DNA of 64,000 bases, from the NCBI GenBank assembly GCA_003342895.1, contig PTFA01000055.1, positions 913,267 to 977,266 of the forward strand. Direction: 5' to 3'. The notes under the pieces were generated by a model. It was given only the letters and a program-made list of their open reading frames with translations. It had not been told where the DNA came from and did no database searches. This DNA comes from Casuarius casuarius. Taxonomy: Eukaryota; Chordata; Aves; Casuariiformes; Casuariidae. Positions 25,801 through 36,897 of this stretch are shown here, piece by piece. Made by a program: the position numbers and the translations under genes. Each line of letters opens with the position of its first letter. Position 1 is the first letter of the stretch.

Positions 25801-27984
25801 TCTTTTTCTTCTTTCCTTCTTTGTCCCAGAAGGAAAACAAGAACAACTTCTCTATACCATTCTCAAGTGTTTTTTTCCAGTTCTGCAGACAACTAAACAT
25901 ATTAATGATTTGCTATATATAAGATTATCCCACTCAAGGGCCAGCATGATAAATAGAAGATGAAATGCAAAAGCCTGCTCTGGCAAAACCTTTACTCTCG
26001 CATGCATCTTATAGCTTTATGCATTAATGCATTTTTAATGCACTTCTTTCCTTTTGTGATTAGACTTGTCAGAATTGCAGCTCCAAGATCACTAACAACT
26101 CAGTAGACCAATGACAATTTTTCAGAAGAAGTTCTTCATGTTCCCAGGCAAAAATGAATGTGCGTAAATGAAAAAGCTGCTAGCAAAAGAAAAGTCATTA
26201 CGTTATTGTTATATATTTGTTCTGTCCTTATAAATTTTTTTATTCTATAAAGTGTCACAGTTCGATAAACAATTTCTTATGTAAATATGAAAAAATAGGC
26301 AAGTTTTTTTTGGCTTTCTAACCATGAGTAAGCAAAATGTAAAAGTAGAATAAATGAGTGACTGCAGTGAGTTTGTCAGCTATCTTAATGTTCGGCTTAA
26401 TTCATGCCATAATGGGAGCCTTTCCATTGTTGGAATAAGACCACAAGTGAGGATTTACTATCCCGAGTTCCTGTTCCTGGGTGACAATCACTGAGTGTCC
26501 GTCCAACTGGGAACTTGCTGCTATCACAACTGACCTTCAGAATCATTTTTTTCTTTTCCTGTTATTAACCATTTAGGTGTTTTTTAATGTGCCAATAGGC
26601 ATCTTCACAGTTTCTTAGCACTTTAAAGTGAAAACATTTTGTTGCAACATCAACAGAGTCTCTTCCACAGATGCATGGAAAGGAACAGATAGAGTGCTCT
26701 CCTTATTGCTGCACTACCTAGTAGAGATGACTTACACAAAAGAAGTTGCTTTTTCAGGAAAACTGAAGGGTAGCGGGCTTATGAAATCTGTTTTTAAAAA
26801 GAGAATTATGGTGGTGAAGCATCCAAATTATCATTTTTAGGAGGTGAATCTATGCTTTAGGGATTTGACCTTTCCTGTCAAGTCAATAATATGCCCCAGA
26901 GAAAGAGTTATTTTCTAACAAGCTGTACACTTAGAAATCTAGACAGAAGACAGACTGGGCTAGGAGGGGTTGTCGTAGGGGAGAAAAGGAGAAGAAAGTT
27001 TCCAAAAATGATAAGGCTGGTTTTCAGAAAAGCCAAGAATATTCACCATTCCAATTTGAGTCAATAAAAAGTTCACAGGTGAAAGTTCATTAACTGATCT
27101 CCTAAATGTAAAAAATATATCTTAAAGCTAGAAAACATCAACTCCATGCTGTTTATCCTGAAAAAAGGAGCTATAATAATTTTATAATATAATCCTGTTT
27201 TTCAAAGCCAAATGTACCAAAAAGAGGTGGAGGGGGGAGGATTTGAGATGATAGTAGGTTAGTTAATTTCAGTTTATAAAATTGGAAAGCAAATACTTAT
27301 TCATGTTTTGTGAATGAATCACAGCTTGATGATTCCTTAGCTGTAGTGAAAATACAGGCTCTCCTCATCTGTATTTTTCAGGAACCAAAAGTTTTAGGAA
27401 ACTGACTAATCCTAAAATACTTTAAACTGTAGAGGTGCAGAGCAGATGTGGGGAAACCATCACTAGATATTTTAGGAGGAGAGAGAAAATTCTGTAGTTA
27501 CCCATTGAAGGAGAAAGCTAAGAAATTAGTTCTCAAAGACACCAATATCACTTTCTGGGAGGCTCTTCCACTTTTGTACTATGTACTACAGATACTCCTT
27601 GCTTGGTAGGTGCTCATGCTACAAAAGTGCAGATACAAATCAATATACATGATCAAAGGTTATAGTAATATAGCATGGAGAACATTTAGCAAAGAGGCAA
27701 TTAAATCTGTCCTAGCAGACATTGTATTATATTTCAACTTAGAGGTTGTAGCTGTGTATATTATGTGTGTAACGAAGTGCAAAATATTTATTTTACTTTC
27801 CATAGAAAGCAACTGAGTTAGAAAACACAAAAAGCAGAGGAGAGGTTGAAATGGAGGGGAGGGATTTTAATAGGATTTCAAAACAAATAAGAAAGTTACT
27901 TATTCCACAAACTCTTCCAAGATACTGAGGAGAAAAATAAAATGGATAAAAATGCACATGCATCAATTGACTGATATCTGTCAT
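19862..27984. other. AT-rich non-coding sequence, no gene identified
   Basis: No gene or clear interspersed repeat was found. Small features are an AATTCATA-type short tandem array at about 21166-21205 and the perfect palindrome ATGCATTAATGCAT at 26019-26032. A promoter/LTR-like reading of 21990-22300 was considered and rejected. Open frames (for example 23138-23377 and 24599-24853) have no recognisable domain. Confidence 0.5.
21166..21205. repeat. Short AT-rich tandem array (CATAATT-type units)
   Basis: Several imperfect copies of CATAATT/AATTCATA follow one another, including CATAATTCATAATGATAATT. This is low-complexity DNA with no function inferred. Confidence 0.7.
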
Positions 27985-27989
27985 CATTA

Positions 27990-28470
27990 GAGGTACTTTT
28001 ACTTATAATATTATTATTCAAAGCAGGTGAAGGTGATCTTAGCTATCTGAATTTCAGTCAAGCATGTGATACAGTCTTGCAGAAGAGATCATTAGCTAAG
28101 CAGCACTAAATGGAAATCAGTAGCAGAAGAACATGGTCACAAGCAAGGGAGATGGCAACATTTGTACTCAAAGGAGAACGATGGAGCTAGGGAAAAATCA
28201 CTGTAAAGTTTTAGAAAAAATAGTAAACTGCACTGTATGGCAGAATTCTTATTAGAGGGGAAAAAAGAAAAGGCAAGGCCTGAATGTATAAAGTAACTAC
28301 CGGATAGTGAGGGATACGACTCTATTATAGCCATGAGGAAGGAAATGGTAAGCATGGAGAGGTGGCAGGCAAGGAATTCCTGATAACAGGAGAGCACTGA
28401 TGTAAGTTCCCAAGGTCTGGATACAGCCTCATCTGAAATATTGTGTACATCTGCAGTCACCCATGGCCGG
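27990..28470 (+). mobile_element. CR1-type LINE fragment, sense, old and decayed
   Basis: Two landmarks of the CR1 reverse-transcriptase region are present in sense orientation. Near 28046-28080, CTGAATTTCAGTCAAGCAT followed by GTGATACAGTC matches the RT segment encoding the 'LDFSKAFDTV' motif. Near 28428-28463, CCTCATCTGAAATATTGTGT followed by ACATCTGCAGTCACCCAT matches the conserved 'RPHLEYC.Q.W.P' segment. The stretch between is heavily diverged and apparently shortened. The frame is destroyed by stops and indels, so this is a fossil. Confidence 0.75.
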
Positions 28471-28503
28471 GGGGGAGGAGGGAGGAGGAAAAAAAAAAAG
28501 GTG
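28469..28503. repeat. Homopurine tract (G-rich then A-rich)
   Basis: A run composed almost entirely of purines, GGGGGGGAGGAGGGAGGAGG followed by about 11 A, sits immediately after the CR1 fragment. Mirror-like homopurine runs can form triplex (H-DNA) or G-quadruplex structures and are prone to length change. Confidence 0.7.
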
Positions 28504-29222
28504 GACTGTGCACTATGACAAAGAAAGATGAAAAGATGTTAGATTACATTCTTATTTTGGCAAATGCTCTGAATGAGAGTGAGATAGAAAAAGAAATAGC
28601 TTCACATTCCCAACACTAAAGAGTGGGAAAGAGTTAAAGCAAATCAAAAGTGTTTGTTGAAGTAAAAAAGTCAATGTCCAGAGTACTTAACTGCATGGTT
28701 ATTCAAAACAAGCAGCACCTAGACGTCTGCTGCTACATCTACAATAATCACATAAGAGTCTGTATATACAGTATTTTCAACCATTTATACATAAGTGAGT
28801 ATAGTTATGATTTAAAAAATTAGCAACCTGCTTCCTCCATTTCCTTAGGTATTGCTACCGACAAACCACTTAACCAGCAACTTTACAGGACAAATAAAGG
28901 TTTGTATAATGGTGTAAAACCAGAAAACCAGTAATTTTGGAACTAGACATCATTCCATGTCTTCAAATCCCTTTTTAATCTATTTTACAACTGCAAGTCT
29001 CCGGCTTTCTGATGTGCAAAGTATATACATGCATGAAAATGAGTCCTGAAAGAGTTATATTAATGGCAACTAACACTGTTAAAAAAGAACTGTTGATACT
29101 TTCTTGCCAAAAATTATTAATAACAATTACTGAAAAATTACTACATCTGTTACAGAAAAATTGTAGGATTTTTAATTTGTACTGAGACTAAGCTTCTTTG
29201 GTAGTTGTTTTATCGATGTTAT
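28504..29222. other. AT-rich non-coding sequence, nothing identified
   Basis: No gene, RNA or recognised repeat was seen. Sequence just after 28503 may include further unrecognisable CR1 decay. Confidence 0.5.
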
Positions 29223-29577
29223 AGCATCTTTTCTCCTGCTGTGATAATTTAGGACTTAGCAGGGCTTTGTGATTCAAGACAGCTTTTTTAAAAAAAACCT
29301 CCTTTCTCTTAAAATGAAATTTCATAGATATTTTTCCTTAATATAGACTAATCATAGTAATGGTGATTTTGGAACAAAGCAAGTGATAAAATGAGATTAT
29401 TTGTATGGCTATTTTTTTAAAAAATAACCATTATAGTGATTAGTCTATATTAAGGCTAAAACATCTCTGAAATTTCACTTTAAGGTACAATGAGGTACAA
29501 AAGAAAAAAGAGAGAAAACACGCTTTGAACTGCAAAATTCTACCACATGTTAAATTATCACAGCAGGGTAAAGATAC
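29223..29577. mobile_element. Long imperfect palindrome, probable foldback/MITE-like element
   Basis: The two halves are reverse complements of each other over roughly 150 bases each. The inner core is perfect over 19 bases: CCTTAATATAGACTAATCA at 29336-29354 pairs with 29437-29455. The match continues inward to 29370/29421 (31 of 35) and outward to about 29308/29484, including a shared GAAATTTCA block. A second perfect 17-base match, CCTGCTGTGATAATTTA, lies at 29235-29251 and pairs with 29551-29567. The unpaired loop is about 50 bases. There is no transposase frame. It may be a non-autonomous DNA transposon with very long terminal inverted repeats, an ancient palindromic repeat of the Eulor kind, or an inverted duplication. 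Flanking target-site duplications are not obvious. Confidence 0.7.
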
Positions 29578-31380
29578 CCCTTCCCAAAGCTGGCAGGGCA
29601 CCTTCAGCAATTTACTACAGGGAAAGAAAAAAGCAACACACACTCAAAACCAACTTTGTGATAGTGAGAGACTTCATAGCACATTACTAGTCTCATGAGC
29701 CACTCAGTCCTGGGGATTGGTAAATGGCCTCTGAAGCCTTCTGCTGCTAAGTTCTTGCTAGGAATAGGCTGAGTTGATAGGGACAAGAAGTCATTACCAT
29801 CCAATGACTGTTTGGTCAACTGTGTGAAATGAATTGGTGGCCTCAGTTCAGTTCCTAGTGGACAAGTAATTACTGCTGCTGTTGACCTGTGGGCTCTTTT
29901 TCACTCTGCTACATGGGTACAAACAAGCAACTTTCTTTAAGTGAATTGAACTAGTGTAAATACAATTAGATTCTGGCTCTTCGGTGGCCTGTTGTAAACC
30001 TGTGTGCCAAGTTTCGTTCAGTTACATCAGCGTAAGTGTTGCCCACAGTAAGCAAAGTCCAACATAAGCAATGAAGTCCACAGAGTCATGCAGCATTTAT
30101 GGTGCATTTGTAATGTTGCTATAGAATTAGAGCTCAGTCTAGGAGAAGCCATCATAGTCTATATGTAATGAGGATAATGGTGGTTAGCATCAGCTGTTAC
30201 ATGTACACAGTTCAGAGTCTGATTTATATTGGTAAACATAAATTCAGGGTTGCACTGTAACAGCAGATGAACTTTCAATGTGAAATGATCAACATGTTAA
30301 TTCAGCTATATGGTACCTTGCACAAGAGTAAAGGTACCTTAAAAAAATGTCAGAGAAAAAGGGATATGGGATCTGTTTTTATCTTAGTTTTTATATAAGA
30401 ATATTCATGATTTGAAATACACCCATGCACACACACTTCAGACAGCTACATTCTTGAACAGAAATGTATTTATGCAGCTTTTGAAATGATGGCTTTAGCG
30501 CTTCCAACAAACAAAATTAATGTCTTATCTACGTCTTATTGTCTTATCTCTATTTAAAAATTAGAATTAATTAGGGAATGCTAGCTAATCAATTCATTGG
30601 GGGCAATCAAACCAGAAAACGCAAAGTAGACCAAGTTTTCAGCTGACATCCTAAAGATGTAAGTCAAGCAAGTATGTCTGTCTTCCTAACTCCAAAGTTC
30701 ATTGGTGTAAATGCAAACATAACAGTGTATTCATAAGCAGACTGAATGAGAAGTTACTGCCAGAGAGTTTTCCATTTAACGTGCTGAGATTTGTCCAAAC
30801 CCAGAGGAAGCCTGAGGGCAGGAGACCAATCCTGAACAGATAACAGGAGGGAGTCTGGATTCAAATGCTTCTTCTTCTATTTCATGAAAAGCAGGTACAT
30901 GAATCTATTTTCCCCATGCAAAATGAAAGCTTTAACCTTCAGGCTATCCATTACCCTCAGCTTGCTCCTGTTGGTACTACTCACTTTCCACGCATAACAG
31001 ATGTAACAGCTGGAAGGATGTGGATTTAGCACGCAGCCTCCCAAAACCAGGTGAGAACGTGGATGGCCATTTGAGTGCCTAAATTAGTGCATCCATGGTT
31101 AGTCTACAACTGCACTCTGCTTCTCTCCTCTTAGTCGATCAGTTCCAACACTTTGTAAGGTGTTAACCTTGCCCATTATGTGGGATGGAAACATTTCCAG
31201 TCTCACATGTTCACAGGATAATAAAGTATGTTCCCTCACCGACCAGAAGTACACTGAGATTTGGCCACAGGTAGCATGAACTGAGCATAGGCGTGCGTGG
31301 AGCTGAATGTGTTAACCATGCAGTAAGTGCCTTCCGTGTCTTTGTTAATAGGGGTTTAAGTCTCAGGCTTGACGTTATTT
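29578..31380. other. Non-coding sequence, possible ancient repeat remnant near 29.95-30.04 kb
   Basis: No gene was identified. Around 29950-29979 the phrase CTAGTGTAAATACAATTAGA followed by TTCTGGCTC, and around 30019-30035 GTTACATCAGCGTAAGTG, resemble old amniote repeats that contain CAGTGTAAAT..GAATCTGGCCC. The match is weak. The rest is unassigned. Confidence 0.4.
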
Positions 31381-32330
31381 GAATGTAGTTCTCTGTGGTT
31401 TAATTACTATCATTATTATTATAGATACAGTAGTAATTATCTCTTCTTACTGTCTCATTATGTTTTGATCAATTCACATAAAAGTTTACTGTAAATATAT
31501 GGTTAGGTAACATTAAAGAAAACATATAATTATATATAATCAAACACCATCTAAACAGTTGCATGTTTTCCAACAATTAAATGCTTCTAAAATAAATAAT
31601 TAATTGTTTTTAATAGATAAGATGCAGCTTTTGAAGCAATGCATATATAAAGCTTTATTTGTTGACCTTAAATTACTTTGCTCCAGTTATATTGATAACA
31701 TCTAGGTTTCTCAAAAACCCGCTGGCACAAAATCTTTTCAGCTTTATTAATGATTCAGATGGCAGTTTCTGGAGAGACAAGTCCCACAGAGAAGGAGCAC
31801 TTGATTAATGACCTGGAAACACTTTTCCTTTTCAGCTGATTAAATAAAATTGACTAGATTTTTACATTTTTATAATAAAATGACCCGCAGGGCTGAGATG
31901 ACACAGTGAAAGCAGCATGTTCACTCTTCAACAGATTTTTATTTTGTCACTTGTAAAAATGAAAGGGCTAACCACCCAAGCAGAAAAATGCACTTTATCA
32001 CCGTCCACTGCCGACATGCTGACAATTGCTGCATACAAATACAAAAACATGGAGGAAACTAGACTGTGTTTACACTCAGCCTGATTTTGTCTAATGATGA
32101 CAAAAGGTCTGTGGCTCCTTGGGGTTGGAGAGATACTATTTAATTATTATGCAAAATAGTTAGATTTATAACACCACTACTGGTAATCATAAAAGGCTTT
32201 ATAATACTGTCACTTAGCAGTGATACTACATACCTTTCCAGAAATTTACATATCACAAGAACTTCTGTTTTCTAAGCAAAACGGCAGCCATTCTTAAAGC
32301 ACAGGTGAAACACTAATACACTTCCCCGTT
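31381..32330. promoter_or_regulatory. Candidate conserved non-coding element / enhancer cluster
   Basis: About 950 bases are free of repeats and long frames and are dense in homeodomain-type TAAT/ATTA cores, for example AATAATTAATTG near 31596, TTATTAATGATTCAG near 31745, TTGATTAATGACC near 31802 and TTAATTATTATGC near 32141. Between 31720 and 32050 base composition is balanced and sequence complexity is high. This texture is typical of developmental enhancers in gene deserts. Conservation itself cannot be seen from one sequence. Confidence 0.3.
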
Positions 32331-33300
32331 AAAACAATGGCAGAAATCGCACTAGCACATTGCAGAATCAAGACTGATTATTCTGCGCAACAAGTAAAAA
32401 TAACAGCTGAAAGATACTGTCTTTAAATGTGCACGCTGGCACCCACGAGGGCATCTAAGGGTGTTGTATATAAAGCCATAGTACCAGTTGCTATGCCTCA
32501 TCTGCCAGACTATGGCTTGGCTAAGAAACCCGTTCATCTCTTCCTTTTAGGTGAACACGGTCTCCACATGAGATTACATGGGGTAAGCAGGGAAGGCTCT
32601 GATCCTGTTCTTCAGCAGCCGTGGAGACTGGCCAACTTAAACTCACACCAAGTCAAATGAATTGATGCAACAGCACCTGTTCTAAGTTCAAATTTAATTT
32701 TGAAATAAGGTGTTATTTGATCAGATGTAACCACAATTTTAAATCCCTTAGAGCATGAGAGGAGCTTTAATCTAGATGGTCCAAGATTAAACAGAAGTAA
32801 AAACAGGGAAAACAAGCATCCTTTTCGACTCTATTGACGCTTCTCCTGACAGCTGCTCTATGTAAAAAGCAAGGCTAGATTTCAGCTGCGGTAAACTGCA
32901 ACAAATCCATAACTATAACAATTTACACCACCTGAGAATCTGCCCTGCATCTATTTCCTATTCATTATTCTATTTTTGGGTGCAGACAAATTCTAAGGAG
33001 AACAAAATACAAGTTTAAACATAAGCTTTCAAATGATCAGCGATCAGTTTCTAGATTAGTGACTCTTTGTGAAAAATGTATTGCCATTTTATTTTGAACA
33101 TGCAATGAAGATTTTCTTATGGCCTTCTTTAAAGATGCTGAGAAAACAGTTTTTGCTGCAAACTGGCACCAAGTCCTGATAAATCAATAATTTCAGTCTT
33201 GATAGATAATCAAAAGTGTTCTGCACGCTCTTAAAAAACTATTTATTTGTCTCCCTCCTACTAAACAGTATGAGCCTGTATCTGCGTTTTGTAAACTGTG

Positions 33301-33362
33301 TACATGTATATATGCATATACATATAAAATATATATATGTGTATATATACATATATATATAC
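33301..33362. repeat. TA/TG-rich microsatellite
   Basis: Alternating ATAT/GTAT/CATA units run for about 60 bases. Short frames crossing it on both strands (YIYVYI-type peptides) are artefacts of the repeat. Confidence 0.9.
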
Positions 33363-33596
33363 AAGAAAACCACCCAGTGCAGTTCCATGGATGCACAGTA
33401 AATGTATGCCTATCCATATTCCTGTATCAATGCACAAATTCTTTCTTCTCTTATACACAATATCATGTTTATTCACTTCTTTAAAAATATCTAGTCTAGA
33501 GAACAATTTCATCATTTTATTCACTTGCAGGTTTAGGATGAAAGAAAGCATCTGTTTCTGATCTGGGACAAAACAATGAACGTGTAATACGAAACA

Positions 33597-33890
33597 ACTG
33601 AGATGCATGACTTCTGGCTAGGGTATGTAAACAGCACGCCAGACGTGGTGGGCATGCGGGGTATTCTTCCGTTAGCAGATAAAATGGGTGTTCAGGACAA
33701 GTGGCACAAAACAGATTCTGTTCACATAGCTCAACTCTTCTCTTCCAAAGCAGAGCCACCTTATCCTGACCATAGGGAACAGCCCATGGCCGATCCTATC
33801 GCTGTAACCAAGCCCAGATATTGGCTGAGAGTTTCAGATGGGCCGAGGCTGAGCCAAAGCCGCGGCAGGGCATCTGCTGACAGTTAAACA
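33597..33890. promoter_or_regulatory. CpG-enriched GC patch with open frame, possible regulatory or exonic block
   Basis: About eleven CpGs occur in 300 bases (for example CACGCCAGACGTGG and AGCCGCGGCAGG) in an AT-rich, CpG-poor neighbourhood. The plus strand is open from an ATG at 33603 to a TAA ending at 33887, 94 codons, and the minus strand is also open over 33517-33759. The predicted plus-strand peptide has no recognised domain, signal peptide or membrane segment. It is more likely an unmethylated regulatory element than a coding exon, but coding cannot be excluded. Confidence 0.3.
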
Positions 33891-35485
33891 GCATCAATTA
33901 TTCAATGCTTGAGCCTCTGCCACAGCAGGAAAACTAGGAAATCTCATAAAATGCAAAGAATAAAGGGTGAAAGAGACCTTTGGAGCAAGAACTTGAAGGG
34001 CATTCCTGCCTGTTTTGTCTGATGTTTCTTTTGCTTACAGGTGTGAAGATAAACCACCAGAGACCTTTTTATTAAAGCAGCAATGGCTTAGGCTAAGAGC
34101 GAGTGAAACAGGTGTATATTTCGAGGTCAAAGATTATTTCTAAGCCAAATAAAGAAAGATTCTAACCTTAATCTCTAGCTCCCTCTGCATAATGTATGAA
34201 TTAGACCCCAGATGAGATTTGGTACCAACTGAAGGCAGTACATTTCATTCAAAACGAAAGAATGTATTAAGATTCATGGATTCTTTTAATATTGATAGGA
34301 ATCATTTAATCATATTGCTTGAGGCTACAAAACTTCCCTTGGTTATATTGCTGTTAGGGCAAGTACTTGTATTACTTCTCTTCTGGAAGATTGCTTTCAT
34401 CAGGCACAAAGTCCTGATCTGAAGGCATTGAGAAATGGAGAAATGACCACACCCCTTACTAGCTGGTTCCAATAGTTAATCATTCTTTACAACACATACA
34501 CTCTCCCTAATAGAATTTAAAATATTTGTCTCTTTATTACCGTAAGAAAATAGATTCCTAGCCAGGCAGGCTGTTTTTCTTATAATGTAGTCCTCTGCCA
34601 TTTATACCACAGCTCTTTTCAGACACATGACCAGGTCTCCAGTGCACATTCCACTTCTGCAGTATGTCTAGATCTTCCAAGCAATGTCAGGGTTACTGCA
34701 CACATGCAGGTCAACATATGCAGAGTTTTATATATGTAGTAGGCATCAGGCTTCTTCCTAAAATATTATCTTAAGCATAAAGAATTTAACAGTCTCCTTT
34801 GTAAAGAATTTCTCTTAAAGGCTATAGTGGATGTGGCATAGTGGATGCATTAGATTATTCCAACATCAGTTATCTTCTACTCTGTTCTGAATCTGAATAT
34901 CAAAGGAGTTCACAATCTTCAAACCTGCAAGGGAGGAAGATGCATAGCTTTAAAAACATTAATCTAACATTTTATTTCCAAGTTGGATGACTTCCATGAT
35001 CTCTTCACAATACAGCATTTAGCTTTAGTTGCCGTCAGTTACCTAATATCTGTTCCTTGATTAGAAGTAAAGGTCAGCCTAAGGGCAAGCTGTACTTTAC
35101 ACTGGAGGGGGCAATGTAAACATGTATGATTAAAACTACTGATATTTCTTTGCTTTCCACATGGGTATTGTTGTAAGCTTAGGCAAGGCAGTTGGTAGAA
35201 CCAGCACACTCATATTAATGCTGCCAGTACTAGTATAATTTAAGTGATTCTTGACATCTGTCCGTTGAGAGCTAAGATAGGATTTCTAACGTAACTGTCA
35301 CTTTAGCATAAGGACTTTTGCACATTTAAGAACATAATTCTAACATTTTCTAAACCCAGGTTTTCTACACTTTACATTTTTAAATAGGTATGATAATATC
35401 AATTCTGGCAATGATTTGACATACCGTCTTCCTGTTTCAGCTAGGAAGTTCTGAAGTGAGTGTGAACGAAAGATAATGTCAATAC

Positions 35486-35502
35486 ATATATATATATATA
35501 TA
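35486..35502. repeat. AT dinucleotide microsatellite
   Basis: An uninterrupted AT run of 17 bases. Confidence 0.9.
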
Positions 35503-36484
35503 AAAATATTTTTCAAGTTCAAAGTAACATTGTTGCTTAGCTTAAGTATTAAGAAAAGTTCATCCGGTTTGAAATATTAAAGTCGATGAACTAATTTTTA
35601 AAAAGTGCTTGTCACAAAGGTCGTCCTTCCTCTAAGAAAAAACACCAAAATAAAATTTACAGTAATGTAAAAAAGGAATAACTTGAGTTTTGGGTCTCTT
35701 AGAACTGGAGAAGAAAGGCATTTGCACTCTGCCTTATGTTTTATTGTAAATTCAGGGCATGCTGGTAAACCCTTTCCCATCCGTCCACACAAGCTCCTCA
35801 CACCCATACATATAAGGAAGCAATAATATTAGTGACATAGAAGGAATAAATATTCCTAAATTAGACTATTTTTCATTATAAATGAAAACCATCATGGCAA
35901 CAGTGCAGAAGATAGTGCTCGATGCTGCTCCACCCCCCACAAAATTGTCTGATCTCACTTGTGGGGGCGAGGGGAGGGAACACCCCTAAATTGGGTAAAC
36001 CAGTTAAAATACCAGGTTGGGTGTGAAATGACTGAAGAGGAGAAGTAATCTACCAAAGCAAGATACAACTATTCTATAAACCCACATGCTTTCCACTGTC
36101 AGTAGGCTCCAAGGCCTGATATTGTTATCCTTTCAGTACAAACTGTGGACCTTTATTTTCCCCAGTAGCGAAAGAACTGACAATTATTAATTCAAAAGCT
36201 TGAAAACAAAAGTTATTGGATGGGGGAAAACAAGGCATTGCATGTGGCATCAATAATCAGGTGCCCAAGAGCAGACAGAGAAATAGCTGGCTAGATGTCA
36301 GATCTGCAGGAGATTTAGTGATTCACAAACTGAACGAGCGTCAGCAGTCTCATGCCATTGCTCAAGAGGCAAACACCTTACTATGATAAACAGGAACGCG
36401 GCCTCCAAGAAAAGAAATATGTTTTGCATTAGTTTTAACACTGGTGTGCTAGGCCTACTTATAGATGTCAAGAAAAACACGGTT

Positions 36485-36897
36485 AAATGGAAAGAATCCA
36501 GAGAATGGCATTAAGAATGATCAGAAATCTGGGGAAAATAGCCCTGTAAGGAAAGAACTGAAAGAATGACTGTTTAGTCTGGAAAAGAAAAGGACTGAGA
36601 CCTCATGCTTATTGAATATTCAAACACGTAACGTAGCTGCTGCAGAGAAGAATAATCACCTCATGCCTGTGGTGGATAGGAAGGTTGAAAGGGAGATTTA
36701 GGTTAAACATTAGGAAATATTTTCTGAGCATGGGAAGCATAGCCTGGGGAGATGCCGGAACGTCCGCTACTAGAGAGGACTTTAAGAACAAATTAAACAA
36801 ATGTCAGAAAGGAATAACAGAGGTATAGCTGATCCTGCCTTGGGGCACGGGGATGGAGTCAATGACCTCCTGAGGTCACCCCCAGCTCTGTGACACC
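36485..36897 (+). mobile_element. CR1-type LINE fragment, sense, 3' end
   Basis: Typical CR1 3'-end phrases occur in order: a GAATGATCAG segment near 36514, GTCTGGAAAAGAAAAGGACT near 36578, GGGAGATTTAGGTTAAACAT followed by TAGGAAATATTTTCTGA near 36691, then GATCCTGCCTTGGGGCACGG near 36831 and ATGACCTCCTGAGGTCACCC near 36863. It encodes only the last part of the reverse transcriptase, with stops and indels, and ends near CCCAGCTCTGTGACA without clear terminal octamer repeats. It starts in CR1 coordinates almost exactly where the fragment at 27990-28470 ends, on the same strand. Confidence 0.9.

Larger units (their letters stand above)
32331..36484. other. Non-coding sequence with microsatellites and a CpG-enriched patch
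   Basis: No gene was identified. It contains the TA/TG-rich microsatellite at 33301-33362, the CpG-enriched patch at 33597-33890, an AT dinucleotide run at 35486-35502, and a small C-rich/G-rich hairpin (CCCCCACA at 35934-35941 pairing with TGTGGGGG at 35960-35967). Confidence 0.5.

Noticed and set aside
33193..33608. Overlapping frames with YIYIYI-type peptides on both strands
   Set aside because: They read through the TA/TG microsatellite; no independent coding evidence.
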